DNA from: Enterobacteriaceae bacterium 4M9
Lineage (GTDB): Bacteria; Pseudomonadota; Gammaproteobacteria; Enterobacterales; Enterobacteriaceae
Length of the DNA: 64,000 bases
Assembly (NCBI GenBank): GCA_010092695.1
Contig: JAADJJ010000001.1
Location: 1,984,001-2,048,000, forward strand
Direction: 5' to 3'
Numbering within the stretch: position 1 is the stretch's first letter; each line of letters opens with the position of its first letter. The notes under the pieces are model-generated. The model was not told where the DNA came from. It did not search any database and saw only the letters and a program-made list of their open reading frames with translations. The translations under genes were made by a program, and so were the position numbers. Of the stretch, positions 16,936 to 27,080 are shown piece by piece.

Positions 16936-17688
16936 TTACGCAGCGGGCCGCCGCGCTGCCAGCAGAAACAGCATGGGGCGCTCGGCTTCTTCCGCCAGTC
17001 CCGGGTTGTCCGCAATCTGCGCGGCACTCGGTCCCCATTCGTCTATCTGCACCAGTTCAAACCCGCTGGCGATAAGCGCATTAATCCACGTTGCCAGCTT
17101 ACGGTGCTGTTTGCGCACACCCTCGGCAAACCAGTTGCTGATGCGCACACCTTCCTGCTGATAGTGATTGACTGGCCAGGACGGGTGACCGTCCGGGTCG
17201 TGTAGCCAGCCCTGACGCAGGGGAGCGGTGTAAATAGGGTGCTCGGCCGAAAACACCAGCATGCCGCCTGGCGCCAGCGCCTCAAAAAGCGTGTGAAATA
17301 GCGTATCAATGCGTGTCAGATAGTGCAGCGCCAGCGAACTGTAAACCAGATCGGCTGAGTTTGCGGGCAAGGTCAGTGTTTCCAGGTCGGCGTGCTGCCA
17401 GACGATATCGCTGTGCATTGTCATCTCACGCGCTTTCTCTAACATTTTATGTGAGACATCAATCCCGGTTACCTTTGCCGCACCTTCCTCTGCGGCAAAG
17501 CGGCAAAACCAACCGTAGCCGCAGCCCAGGTCAACCACCCGCTTACCGTTAAGCTCTGGCAGCATGGCACGCAGGGCGGGCCATTCTGGCGCACCGTCCA
17601 GCCCGTGCTGAGAACGTGGAAGGGTGGCGTAACCGGCAAAAAATTGCGGGTCGTCGTAGATATTCTGTGTTTTGTGGCTGTTTGCCAT
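16936..17688 (-). CDS. Class I SAM-dependent methyltransferase
   Basis: 250 residues. Motif I of the Rossmann-like fold is RVVDLGCGYGWFCRFAAEEG (SAM binding), followed by VTGIDVSHKMLEKAR and DLVYSSLALHYL, a UbiE/type 11 methyltransferase layout. The ATG at 17688 has AGAGGA upstream; the longer open frame to 17823 runs into yohD. It lies one base after yohD on the same strand, so the two are probably one operon. The methyl acceptor is unknown. Confidence 0.85.
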   Translation of the reverse strand: MANSHKTQNIYDDPQFFAGYATLPRSQHGLDGAPEWPALRAMLPELNGKRVVDLGCGYGWFCRFAAEEGAAKVTGIDVSHKMLEKAREMTMHSDIVWQHADLETLTLPANSADLVYSSLALHYLTRIDTLFHTLFEALAPGGMLVFSAEHPIYTAPLRQGWLHDPDGHPSWPVNHYQQEGVRISNWFAEGVRKQHRKLATWINALIASGFELVQIDEWGPSAAQIADNPGLAEEAERPMLFLLAARRPAA

Positions 17689-17689
17689 A

Positions 17690-18268
17690 TTAGTCCTCTG
17701 AATCCTCTTTCTTACTGGCCCGGCGTTTGAGCCAGAAGCGCACTGCCAGTACCAGCCCCACGGCCAGCGCCAGCCAGATAATCTGCTTAAGGTGCTTATC
17801 CACGCTGTGTAGCCACGGTGCAATCAACTCGCCTCCCATATAGCCCAGCGTGGAGAACAGCGTTGCCCAGACAATGGCCCCCAGAATATTGAGCGGCAAA
17901 AATATTTTTGGCGGCAGGTGACTGGCACCGATAAGAATGGGGCCGATGATGCGAAAGCCGTACATAAAGCGTGTGCCAATAACAAACAGCCACGGGCGGC
18001 GGTTAATCATACGGCGCGCTTTGGTGATTTGCTTTTGATGGCGGCTGAAACGGCGCAGCAGCGAGTCGCCAAAACGCCTGCCGATAAAGTACAGCACCTG
18101 GTCGCCAATCATGCCGCCGAGTGCGACCGCGGCAATCACCAACGGGAATTTCAATAGTCCCTGGTGTGCGGCCACGCCGCCCAGCAGCGTAATGGTTTCA
18201 CCTTCGGCGATGCTCCCAACCATCAGTGCGCCGTAGCCGTAATGCTCAATTAAGCTTGTGATATCCAT
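17690..18268 (-). CDS. yohD: YohD, DedA-family inner membrane protein
   Basis: 192 residues, the same length as E. coli YohD. The DedA (SNARE-associated) signature is clear: GSIAEGETITLLGGVAAHQG near the N-terminus and GTRFMYGFRIIGPILIGAS in the middle, with four to five membrane segments and a basic C-terminus (RRASKK). DedA proteins are undecaprenyl-phosphate or lipid flippases/transporters needed for envelope integrity; the exact cargo of YohD is not settled. Confidence 0.93.
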   Translation of the reverse strand: MDITSLIEHYGYGALMVGSIAEGETITLLGGVAAHQGLLKFPLVIAAVALGGMIGDQVLYFIGRRFGDSLLRRFSRHQKQITKARRMINRRPWLFVIGTRFMYGFRIIGPILIGASHLPPKIFLPLNILGAIVWATLFSTLGYMGGELIAPWLHSVDKHLKQIIWLALAVGLVLAVRFWLKRRASKKEDSED

Positions 18269-18445
18269 TGGCCAGAACGTTCTCTTGTCGCGTTAACCCA
18301 TTAAGCATACACCCCATGAGGGGGAGGAGGGCCAGCAAGGTGTAACTGTCTGGATAAAATATCACCACTTTCACAGCTGAACGGTAACGGTGAATTATAC
18401 TTAGCGTGTGAGGCTCTTACGCAGCGTGGCTGATGAGGAGGTTGT

Positions 18446-19033
18446 ATGAACCATGTATGGGGACTGTTCTCTCATCCCAGCAGTGAAATGCAGGCGATCA
18501 AACGCGAAAACGAAACGGTTTCTCACCATTATATGCACCATGTCTTACTCATGGCGGCCATCCCGGTGATTTGTGCGTTTATTGGTACAACACAAATTGG
18601 CTGGAACTTTGGCGACGGAACCGTGGTTAAACTGTCACTGATGACCGGGCTGGGTCTGGCGGTGCTGTTTTACGCGCTGATGCTGACCGGTGTGGCGGTA
18701 ATGGGCTACGTCATTCGCTGGATGGCGCGTAATTATCCGCAACGACCGTCGCTCGGGATGTGTATGGTATTTGCGGGCTATGTGGCAACACCGCTGTTTT
18801 TAAGTGGTCTGGTGGCGCTGTATCCGCTGGTGTGGCTGTGTGCACTCGCGGGAACGCTGGCGTTGTTTTATACCGGTTACCTGCTGTATGTGGGCATTCC
18901 GACCTTCCTGAATATCACCCGTGATGAAGGCCTGAGCTTCTCCAGTTCAACGCTTGCTATTGGCGTGCTGGTGCTTGAGGTGCTGCTGGCGCTCACGGTG
19001 GTGCTCTGGGGCTATGGATACAGATTGTTCTGA
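18446..19033 (+). CDS. yohC: YohC, Yip1-domain inner membrane protein
   Basis: 195 residues, matching E. coli YohC. It begins MNHVWGLFSHPSSEMQAIKR and carries five hydrophobic segments from about residue 30 to the end. GAGGAGG lies five bases before the ATG. It is divergent from yohD across a 177-bp gap. The function is unknown. A GC-rich inverted repeat without a T tract (19041-19068) follows the gene and may end the transcript. Confidence 0.92.
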   Translation: MNHVWGLFSHPSSEMQAIKRENETVSHHYMHHVLLMAAIPVICAFIGTTQIGWNFGDGTVVKLSLMTGLGLAVLFYALMLTGVAVMGYVIRWMARNYPQRPSLGMCMVFAGYVATPLFLSGLVALYPLVWLCALAGTLALFYTGYLLYVGIPTFLNITRDEGLSFSSSTLAIGVLVLEVLLALTVVLWGYGYRLF

Positions 19034-19205
19034 ATGCACGGCGGCGCTGTACTTATGAGCAGCGCCGCAGCATTTCGTCACGATTATCCAGTAGCGATAG
19101 GGTCTTGTCGCGGAGTATGATGCGCAGGCGTCTGCTTCCGCTCGCTTTTTTGGTACACGGTAGCGACAATTGTTATTATTTTAGTGAATGGATTAAGACC
19201 CCGCT

Positions 19206-20126
19206 ATGCCGAAAATCCGCGTTTCTTTGTTGAGCCTGGCGCTGTTGTGCGCGCTGCCGTTCGCTCCCGGCGCTGCTGTTGCTAAAACCGTGCAATCCAG
19301 CGTCAACCAGCCCCAGATTGCCTCGGGCAGCGCCATGATTATTGACCTCAATACTAACCAGGTGCTTTATTCCAGCCATCCCGACCTTGTGCGTCCTATC
19401 GCGTCTATCACTAAGCTTATGACGGCGATGGTGGTGCTGGACGCGAGTTTGCCGCTTGATGAAAAGCTGACGGTGGATATCAGCAACACGCCGGAAATGA
19501 AAGGCATCTATTCACGGGTGCGTCTGAACAGCGAAATCAGCCGTCGCGATATGCTGCTGCTGGCGCTGATGTCATCAGAAAACCGTGCAGCGGCAAGCCT
19601 GGCGCATCATTATCCGGGTGGGTACAGTGCGTTTATCCGCGCAATGAACGAGAAGGCGAAAGCGCTGGGCATGACCCAGACCCGCTTTGTTGAACCGACG
19701 GGCCTGTCGATAGAAAACGTCTCTACCGCACGCGATCTCATCAAACTGCTTATTGCCAGCAAACAGTATCCGCTGCTCGGCCAACTCAGCACCACGCGTG
19801 AAGATATGGCGACATTCAGTAAGCCCGCCTACACGCTGCCGTTTCGCAACACAAACCATCTGGTTTACCGCGACAACTGGAATATCCAGCTCACTAAAAC
19901 TGGTTTTACCAACGCGGCGGGCCACTGCCTGGTGATGCGTACGCTGATTAACAACCGTCCAGTGGCGCTGGTGGTGATGGATGCCTTTGGCAAGTACACC
20001 CATTTTGCTGATGCCAGCCGCCTGCGCACCTGGCTTGAAACGGGCGAAATTAAGCCCGTACCTGCTGCCGCACTGGCCTACAAGCGCGAACGCGCTGCCG
20101 GGCAGGTCACCGCCAGCGCAGATTAA
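19206..20126 (+). CDS. pbpG: D-alanyl-D-alanine endopeptidase (penicillin-binding protein 7)
   Basis: 306 residues. After a signal peptide (about 26 residues, PGAAVA) comes a low-molecular-weight PBP domain with all three active-site motifs: Ser67-x-x-Lys70 in RPIASITKLM, SEN in LMSSENRAAAS and KTG in QLTKTGFTNAAGH. The periplasmic enzyme cleaves DD-crosslinks between murein stem peptides. The place in the chromosome (yohC-pbpG-dld) matches E. coli. Confidence 0.95.
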   Translation: MPKIRVSLLSLALLCALPFAPGAAVAKTVQSSVNQPQIASGSAMIIDLNTNQVLYSSHPDLVRPIASITKLMTAMVVLDASLPLDEKLTVDISNTPEMKGIYSRVRLNSEISRRDMLLLALMSSENRAAASLAHHYPGGYSAFIRAMNEKAKALGMTQTRFVEPTGLSIENVSTARDLIKLLIASKQYPLLGQLSTTREDMATFSKPAYTLPFRNTNHLVYRDNWNIQLTKTGFTNAAGHCLVMRTLINNRPVALVVMDAFGKYTHFADASRLRTWLETGEIKPVPAAALAYKRERAAGQVTASAD

Positions 20127-20256
20127 TGGAGCGTGACCGGGCGCGCCTGTGCTGCGCGCCAGTCATTAAGGTTAAATAACGTTATTTTATTCTGTTCGCA
20201 CGCCAGATTATATTTAGTGGTTTTGTGATTAAATAATCCGATGATATTATCCTGCC

Positions 20257-20276
20257 GCCGGTGAATATTCGCCGGC
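20257..20276 (+). repeat. Near-palindromic hairpin in the leader of the DUF937-like/OmpA gene
   Basis: GCCGG and CCGGC arms surround an AT-rich GTGAATATTC centre, giving a near-perfect inverted repeat 30 bases before the start codon. It could be an operator or a leader hairpin that affects translation. Confidence 0.4.
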
Positions 20277-20305
20277 ATGCCGGTTTTATTAATTGTGGAG
20301 CTAAC

Positions 20306-21484
20306 ATGGACGGTGCATTAACACAACTCGCGGATTTTTTCACTACGCAAACAAAAGAAACTCTCGCCACAGAACTGGGCAATGGTGCGGCTGGTTCTTT
20401 ACCTCAGCTGTGCCCAATATTAGTCGCGCAGCTTTATAGCTATCTTAAGAGCGGGAATTATTCTGCAGATTTTTTAAGAAAATTATATAATACTCCCGAA
20501 TTTTCTGTATCTCGTCTGGGTGATATTTCAGCGGGCGGCCTGCCGCAGTTACTTTCTGCTATTTTGAATAACCACACCAGCGAAACCATTGAGGCCATTG
20601 CCTCTTCATTAAATATTAATAAAGAGAAAGCCATTTCGCTTCTGAGTGTCGCGGGAAGCATTGTCCTGGGTATTGCCGGTAAATATCTGCGCAACAGAAC
20701 GGCGCAGTCGATTTCGCTGGTGGGTTGGCTGGAAACACAGTTGCCTGAACTGCGTGCTGCGGCACCGGGTACCCTGGGTCAGGGCAAGGCGGCACCTGCC
20801 GCTACCGCCACCGTGGCTGCCACGACTGGTGCTGCCACAAGCGCGGCAGCGCCAGCAAAACGCCGTAAAATCTGGCCGTGGATCCTGCTGATTGTTCTGT
20901 TGTTGTTGGCATTCCTGTTACTTCGCAGTTGCGGTAGCTCTGCGCCTGCGACTCAGGCATCGGCCCCAGCGCCATCGGCACAGCCTGCAGATGACGCAAG
21001 TACCTGGTCACTGCCAAAGCTGCAGCTTGGTGAGTTTTTCAAAAAGCAGTTGCCGAACGATGTGACGCTGGATATCCCGCAAAACGGTATTGAGAACCAC
21101 CTGATTGCCCACATTGAAAGCGGTGACCCGGTCAGTAAAGACCTGTGGTTCTCCTTTGACCGTCTGGTATTTAAAACCAACAGTGCGCAGCTGGAACCGC
21201 AGTCTGAAGAGCAGCTCAACAATATCGCTAATATCCTGCGCGCATGGGATAAAGTGAAAATTAAACTGGGTGGCTATACCGATAACACCGGCACTGAGGA
21301 ATTTAATATGAAATTATCTCAGCAGCGTGCGGATTCAGTGCGTCTGTCCTTAATTGAACGCGGTGTGTCACCGGAGCGTGTCACCGCAGAAGGTTATGGA
21401 TCGGCGCATCCGGTAGTGCCTAATGATTCCGCTGAAAACCGGGCGCGTAACCGTCGTATTGATATTAACGTGACTGAGAAGTAA
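20306..21484 (+). CDS. DUF937-like N-terminal domain fused to OmpA-like peptidoglycan-binding domain
   Basis: 392 residues in three parts. Residues 1-140 look like a helical DUF937-type domain (DGALTQLADFFTTQT, then SLNINKEKAISLLSVAGSIVLG). A low-complexity Ala/Thr linker and one membrane segment (WPWILLIVLLLLAFLLL, around 195-212) follow. The C-terminal ~110 residues are an OmpA-like domain with FDRLVFKTNSAQL, GGYTDNTGTEEFN and NRARNRRIDINV. The topology suggests an inner membrane anchor with a periplasmic murein-binding end. The ATG at 20306 has GGAG upstream. E. coli has no gene between pbpG and dld, so this is an insertion. Function unknown. Confidence 0.82.
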   Translation: MDGALTQLADFFTTQTKETLATELGNGAAGSLPQLCPILVAQLYSYLKSGNYSADFLRKLYNTPEFSVSRLGDISAGGLPQLLSAILNNHTSETIEAIASSLNINKEKAISLLSVAGSIVLGIAGKYLRNRTAQSISLVGWLETQLPELRAAAPGTLGQGKAAPAATATVAATTGAATSAAAPAKRRKIWPWILLIVLLLLAFLLLRSCGSSAPATQASAPAPSAQPADDASTWSLPKLQLGEFFKKQLPNDVTLDIPQNGIENHLIAHIESGDPVSKDLWFSFDRLVFKTNSAQLEPQSEEQLNNIANILRAWDKVKIKLGGYTDNTGTEEFNMKLSQQRADSVRLSLIERGVSPERVTAEGYGSAHPVVPNDSAENRARNRRIDINVTEK

Positions 21485-21521
21485 TTTTCTTAGTATCCCG
21501 GTAATCTGGGAAATGACGTAA

Positions 21522-21550
21522 ATAAGGGGCGCACGATGCGCCCCTTTATT
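21522..21550 (+). terminator. Rho-independent terminator after the OmpA-like gene
   Basis: AAGGGGCGCA / TGCGCCCCTT stem with a three-base loop, followed by TATTAT; 40 bases after the stop. Confidence 0.8.
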
Positions 21551-21636
21551 ATAGCCGACGGTCAGGTTGCCTTTGCGTGGGGTTGTGACTGTACGAGGCA
21601 ATAGATTCAAACAAACAGCCGTTTGAATTTTACTGA

Positions 21637-21662
21637 CATCCGCCTTACGCAGAAGGCGGATG
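21637..21662 (-). terminator. Hairpin downstream of dld
   Basis: CATCCGCCTT / AAGGCGGATG, a perfect 10-bp stem 15 bases after the dld stop on the minus strand. The T tract is poor, so intrinsic termination is only possible. Confidence 0.5.
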
Positions 21663-21676
21663 TTAAGACAGGCAGA

Positions 21677-23423
21677 TTACGCCACGTTGTTCTCGTGCGG
21701 TTTGCCACAGTCACATTCGCCCCAGTGCTTCAGCTTACTGGTTTTGCCAATGCCCGGGTTCATGCTGTTGGTCGGATCGTTCTGCTTATAAAACGCGCGT
21801 AGCGGCTGCGGCGCTTCATATAAATGGCCAACGTTATGCTCGGCGGGATATTGTGCGCCGCGCTCACGCAGCAGCGCGAGCATCTCCTCTTTGAGCGCAT
21901 GGACGTCCACGCCTTTTTTCACGATATAGTCCTGATGGAAAACATGGCATAAAAAGTGCCCGTAATAGAGCTTATGCGTCAGCTTATCGCTGATGCTGGC
22001 AGGCAGCGTTTCAAACCAGTCACGGTCATTGCGCCGCAGCGCAATATCCAGTGCCAGAATATCTTCGACGTCCTCGGCATGCACGGCGTGATAGCGCACG
22101 GCGGCACCGGCAGCAGCGAAACGATGCAGGAACGCTTTACTGCCTTCTTCGGCGGTGCAGGCAAAGAAATCGCCTTCTGCGTCTTTAAAATAGGTGCTTA
22201 GCCAGTCGCGTGCCTCGGCAATGCCATCGCCGGACATCTTCAGCAGCAGGTGATGTTCATACTTCTCACGCCAGCTTTTCATGCGCGGCGGCAGGTGAGA
22301 GGGGAACAGTGCGCCGAGCTTTTGCATGACGCGGTCGCTGAAGTGCGGCTTCACAAACGGTACGCGTTCAAGCAGCGCGTCGGCACGGCCTTTAAGCGTG
22401 AAGAAGAACGGCATTTTGTCGGTGCCGAGTTTGTCTATCATCAGGAAGGTATCTTTGCCGTATTTTTCGGCAATGTCATAGATATCACGGTGCATGTATT
22501 CGCCCGCGACCGGCACATTTTTAAAGTTCGCCAGGATGTGGCGGCGAATTTCCGTGAGCACCTGCGGTTGGTTGGTGCCAATGTAAAACACGCCTTGCTG
22601 TTTTTCGGCCACGAAGGTATCCAGACGCACGGCGAACACGGCCAGCTTGCCCGCACAACCGGAGGCTTCAAACAGTCGCGTTGGGTCGGCGTTGTAGCGC
22701 GACGGCGTGTCGGCTTCCACGTCGCGCACGCGCTCGACGTAATCATGGGCAGAGGCCAGACGCTCGTCGTGGCGAATATCTTCAGGGGCGCACGCGCTCG
22801 TCGTCGAGCCTGCCGAGGATTTGCTCCGGTGTGCTGCCAAGTTCAATGCCGAGATGATTGACCAGCTGTAGCGTGCCATTTTCGTTAATGCGCGCAAACA
22901 GCGCCATTTCGGTATACGCCGGACCTCGCTGTACCAGCGAACCGCCGGAGTTATTACAGATGCCACCGACCACCGATGCGCCAATGCACGATGAGCCAAT
23001 CACGGAGTGTGGTTCACGACCGAGCGGCTTAAGCGCTTTTTCCAGCGTATACAGCGTAGTGCCGGGGAAGGCCAGCACCTGCTCTCCTTTGCCGAGCAAC
23101 TGGAGTTTATCAAGGCGCAGCGTGCTGATAATGACAATCTCGCGATCGTAGTCGCGCCCGTTAGGAGTAGAACCTTCTGTCAGGCCGGTGTTTGCCGCCT
23201 GCATCAAAATAATTTTATCGGCCGCAACGCAGGCGCTTAACACACGCCACAGTTCCAGCAGTGAACCCGGGAACACGACCGCCAGCGCATCACCTTCGCC
23301 AGAACGAAAGCCGCGGCGATAGCGCGCCGTTTTGGCAGCCTCAGTCAGTATATGGGCCGCACCGACGAGGCGGGTAAGTTCGTTAAGCAGCGCTACACTG
23401 TTGTCATTCATGTTATGGGACAT
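21677..23423 (-). pseudogene. dld: Quinone-dependent D-lactate dehydrogenase, frameshifted
   Basis: The N-terminal part (start ATG 23423, AAGGAG upstream) encodes the FAD-binding half, with VFPGSLLELWRVL, AANTGLTEGSTPNG and SVIGSSCIGASVVGGICNN. The reading frame ends at 22782 after LDDERVRP, while the matching C-terminal half continues in another frame from EDIRHDERL to CGKPHENNVA at 21677. One extra base in the GGGG run at 22785-22788 explains the break; removing it gives 581 residues (E. coli Dld 571). The enzyme oxidises D-lactate to pyruvate at the inner membrane. A homopolymer error in the sequence is as likely as a true mutation. Confidence 0.88.
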
Positions 23424-23719
23424 GGTCCACTCCTTGTGGTGAGCAAGATGCGAATAATGATGGCCTGGCTTACAGCGGCAGGTTTTGGCTTTATGGGCTG
23501 TTGCCGGGCGCACATTCACCCCAAAGCGCGATGCGGGTTGGTGTGCTGCCAGGGCTGGGCGGCTATAAGCATAGCTCTGAAAAGCACCACAGTGCGATGG
23601 AAATAACCGATATATCAGTCTGTTTCGTTTCATACGCAGTTTTGCTTGTGGCACACTGCGTGTCTTATCAAAGGAAGAGGCGACCTGCAGCCCGGTCGCG
23701 CAACGTGAGAGTGACTCTA

Positions 23720-26013
23720 ATGAAATGGCTTTATGTAGCAGGCATCACCGCAAGCCTGGCGCTGCAACCGGCGCTGGCAGAAGAGCTGTTTGGCGACCAT
23801 CCGCTGACGCCGCAGGCCCGCGATGTATTCGTGAGCGACCTGCTCAAGAAAATGACCGTTGATGAAAAAATTGGTCAGTTGCGTCTTATCAGCGTTGGTC
23901 CGGATAACCCGAAAGAAGCTATCCGCGAGATGATTAAAGAAGGTCAGGTTGGTGCGATTTTTAATACCGTTACCCGCCCGGACATTCGCGCCATGCAGGA
24001 TCAGGTGATGGAACTCAGCCGCCTGAAAATCCCGTTGTTTTTTGCCTTTGACGTGGTGCACGGTCAGCGCACCGTGTTCCCGATAAGCCTGGGGCTGGCT
24101 TCCAGCTTTAACCTGGAAGCGGTAAAAACCGTGGGCCGCGTGTCGGCGCATGAAGCTGCCGACGACGGCCTGAACATGACATGGGCGCCGATGGTGGATG
24201 TGTCGCGCGATCCGCGCTGGGGCCGAGTGTCCGAAGGCTTTGGTGAGGACACCTATCTGACGTCAGTGATGGGGCGCACAATGGTAGAGGCCATGCAGGG
24301 CAAAAGCCCGGCTGACCGCTATTCGGTGATGACCAGCGTCAAGCACTTCGCGGCTTACGGCGCCGTGGAAGGCGGTAAAGAGTACAACAGCGTCGACATG
24401 AGCCTGCAGCGTCTGTTTACGATTATATGCCGCCGTATAAAGCCGGGCTGGATGCGGGCAGCGGTGCGGTGATGGTGGGCCTGAACTCGCTTAACGGCAC
24501 GCCAGCGTCTTCTGACTCATGGTTGCTTAAAGAAATTCTGCGCGACAAGTGGGGCTTTACCGGTATACGGTGTCGGATCACGGTGCAATTAAAGAGCTTA
24601 TTAAACACGGCACCGCCAGCGACCCGAAAGACGCAGTGCGCGTGGCAATCAAGTCCGGCATCAACATGAGCATGAGCGATGAATATTACAGCAAGTACCT
24701 GCCGGAGCTGGTGAAAAACGGCGACGTGACCATGGCTGAGCTGGATGATGCCGCGCGCCACGTGCTCAACGTGAAATACGATATGGGTCTGTTTAACGAT
24801 CGTATCGTCACCTGGGGCCAAAAGGCTCCGATCCGAAAGATACCTTTGCCGAAGCGCGTCTGCACCGTGACGATGCCCGCAAGGTGGCGCGTGAAAGTCT
24901 GGTGCTGTTGAAAAAACCGCCAGCAAACGCTGCCGCTGAAAAAATCCGGCACCATTGCCGTGGTAGGGCCGCTTGCCGACAGCCAGCGCGATATGATGGG
25001 CAGCTGGTCCGGCGCAGGGCGTGATTGCACAGACCGTGACGGCGCTGCAGGGCATTCGTAGCGCGGTGGGTGACAATGCGAAGATCATTTACGCCCAAAG
25101 GGGCCAACGTCACCAATCATAAAGGCATAATCGACTTCCTTAACCAGTATGAAAAAGCGGTTGCCGTCGATTCGCGCACGCCACAGCAGATGATGATGAA
25201 GCGGTTGAGGCGGCAAAACAGTCTGATGTGGTGGTGGCCGTCGTGGGTGAAGCCCAGGGCATGGCGCATGAAGCCTCAGCCGCACTGACATTACCATTCC
25301 GCAGAGCCAGCGCGACCTGATAGCTGCGCTCAAAGCACCGGTAAACCGCTGGTGCTGGTGCTAATGAATGGCCGTCCGCTGGCAATAGTAAAAGAAGACC
25401 AGCAGGCCGATGCCATTCTGGAGACCCTGGTTTGCCGGCACTGAAGGGGGCAATGCCATTGCCGACGTACTCTTTGGCGACTACAACCCTCCGGCAAACT
25501 GCCTATGTCGTTCCCGCGCTCGGTCGGTCAAATTCCGGTGTACTACAGCCACCTCAACACCGGGCGTCCGTATAACCCTGAGAAGCCGAATAGTACACCT
25601 CGCGCTACTTTGACGAGGCCAACGGCCCGCTGTATCCGTTTGGTTACGGCCTGAGCTACACCACGTTCAGCGTGTCCGACGTGAAGATGTCGGCACCGAG
25701 CATGACGCAGGATGGCTCGGTGAACGCCAGCGTTACCGTCAGCAACACCGGCGAGCGTGAAGGGGCCACGGCGGTGCAACTGTATTTGCAGGACGTGACC
25801 GCCTCCATGAGCCGCCCGGTAAAAGAGTTGAAAGCGTTTAAGAAAGTGACGCTCAAGCCGGGAGAGTCCACGACTGTGAGCTTCCCGATTGATGTCAACG
25901 CGCTTAAGTTCTGGAACCAGAAAATGGAATACGCCGCCGAACCCGGCAAGTTCAATGTCTTCATCGGGCTGGATTCTGCCCGCGTGAAGCAGAGCGAGTT
26001 TGAATTGAAATAA
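23720..26013 (+). pseudogene. bglX: Periplasmic beta-glucosidase BglX (GH3) with twelve single-base indels
   Basis: The start (ATG 23720, signal peptide ending LALQPALA) and the first ~230 codons read cleanly, with DDGLNMTWAPMVDVSRDPRW and SVKHFAAYGAVEGG. The C-terminal fibronectin-like domain is in frame again from about 25600. Between them the frame breaks repeatedly, compared with E. coli BglX. Bases are missing near 24418, 24564, 24800, 25192, 25276, 25337, 25489 and 25592, and are extra near 24911, 25018, 25094 and 25426. Undoing all twelve gives 2298 nt, exactly 765 codons plus stop, the length of E. coli BglX. The normal enzyme removes terminal beta-D-glucose in the periplasm. Confidence 0.9.
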
Positions 26014-26018
26014 GCAAC

Positions 26019-26043
26019 AAGGCCGGGCAACCGGCCTTTTTTT
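26019..26043 (+). terminator. Rho-independent terminator of bglX
   Basis: AAGGCCGG / CCGGCCTT stem with a four-base GCAA loop followed by seven T residues. Confidence 0.93.
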
Positions 26044-26096
26044 ATCACTGAATCCTCCGAATTCTCAACCACTTCGGCCAAATCTGCGATTCCCGA

Positions 26097-26103
26097 CTAC
26101 ACT
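26097..26103 (+). promoter_or_regulatory. Candidate sigma-S -10 element of yehZ
   Basis: CTACACT closely resembles the sigma-S -10 consensus CTATACT, about 50 bases before yehZ. The E. coli homologue (osmF operon) is known to be stationary-phase and osmotically induced, which fits; no clear -35 is seen. Confidence 0.4.
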
Positions 26104-26151
26104 CTTTCTTCGTTAACGCTTGAATAAATCAATAAAAATGGAGAGGTCACC

Positions 26152-27078
26152 ATGACGGGACCGTGGAAAAAATTCACGCTTGCGGCAGCGCTGACGCTGG
26201 CGGTGGCAGGTGCACAGGCGGCTGAGCCGGTGAAGGTTGGCTCTAAAATCGACACCGAAGGTTCGCTGCTCGGTAATATTATTTTGCAGGTGCTGGAAAG
26301 CTATGGCGTGAAAACCGTCAACAAAATCCAGCTTGGCACCACCTCGGTCGTGCGCAGTGCAATTACTGCCGGTGAGCTGGACATCTACCCGGAATATACC
26401 GGCAACGGCGCGTTCTTTTTTAAAGAAGAGAAATCGCCAGTGTGGAAAAACGCGCAGCAGGGCTATGACACGGTAAAAACCCTGGATGCGCAGCAAAATC
26501 ACCTGGTCTGGCTCACGCCTGCGCCAGCTAACAACACCTGGACTATTGCGATGCGTAAGGAGCTGGCGCAGCAGGGCAAGCTGACCACCCTTGCCGACTT
26601 GAGCCGTTACCTGAAAGAGGGCGGTCAGTTTAAGCTTGCAGCATCGGCGGAGTTTATCGAGCGCACCGATGCGCTGCCCGCGTTTGAAAAAGCCTACGGT
26701 TTTAAACTGGAGCAATCCCAGCTTCTGTCGCTGGCGGGCGGTGATACTGCGGTAACGCTGCGTGCCGCTGCGCAGCAGACCTCCGGCGTCAATGCCGCAA
26801 TGGCTTATGGCACCGACGGCCCGGTGGCGGCACTGGGGCTGGTGACGCTGAGTGACCCAAAGGCGGTACAGCCGATTTACGCGCCTACACCGGTGGTGCG
26901 TGAGGCCGTACTTAAGGCATATCCACAAATGGGCGACTGGCTGAAGCCGGTTTTCAGCGCACTGGATGAAAAAACCTTACAGCAGCTTAACGCCAGCATT
27001 GCCGTGGATGGGCTGGATGCGCGTAAAGTGGCAGGCGACTGGCTCAGGCAAAAAGGTCTTCTCAACGCGGAGCGATAA
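26152..27078 (+). CDS. yehZ: YehZ/OsmF, periplasmic glycine betaine-type substrate-binding protein
   Basis: 308 residues: a signal peptide (cleavage after AGAQA) then an OpuAC-type binding domain. KVGSKIDTEGSLLGNIILQV and the GELDIYPEYTGNGA segment are typical of the quaternary-amine binding family. It is the first gene of yehZYXW, an ABC importer of low affinity for glycine betaine. GGAGAGG precedes the ATG. The yehY start lies two bases after the stop, indicating one operon. Confidence 0.93.
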   Translation: MTGPWKKFTLAAALTLAVAGAQAAEPVKVGSKIDTEGSLLGNIILQVLESYGVKTVNKIQLGTTSVVRSAITAGELDIYPEYTGNGAFFFKEEKSPVWKNAQQGYDTVKTLDAQQNHLVWLTPAPANNTWTIAMRKELAQQGKLTTLADLSRYLKEGGQFKLAASAEFIERTDALPAFEKAYGFKLEQSQLLSLAGGDTAVTLRAAAQQTSGVNAAMAYGTDGPVAALGLVTLSDPKAVQPIYAPTPVVREAVLKAYPQMGDWLKPVFSALDEKTLQQLNASIAVDGLDARKVAGDWLRQKGLLNAER

Positions 27079-27080
27079 GG

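Noticed and set aside
19041..19068. GC-rich inverted repeat after yohC as an intrinsic terminator
   Set aside because: The stem is good but no T tract follows, so I did not list it as a separate terminator.
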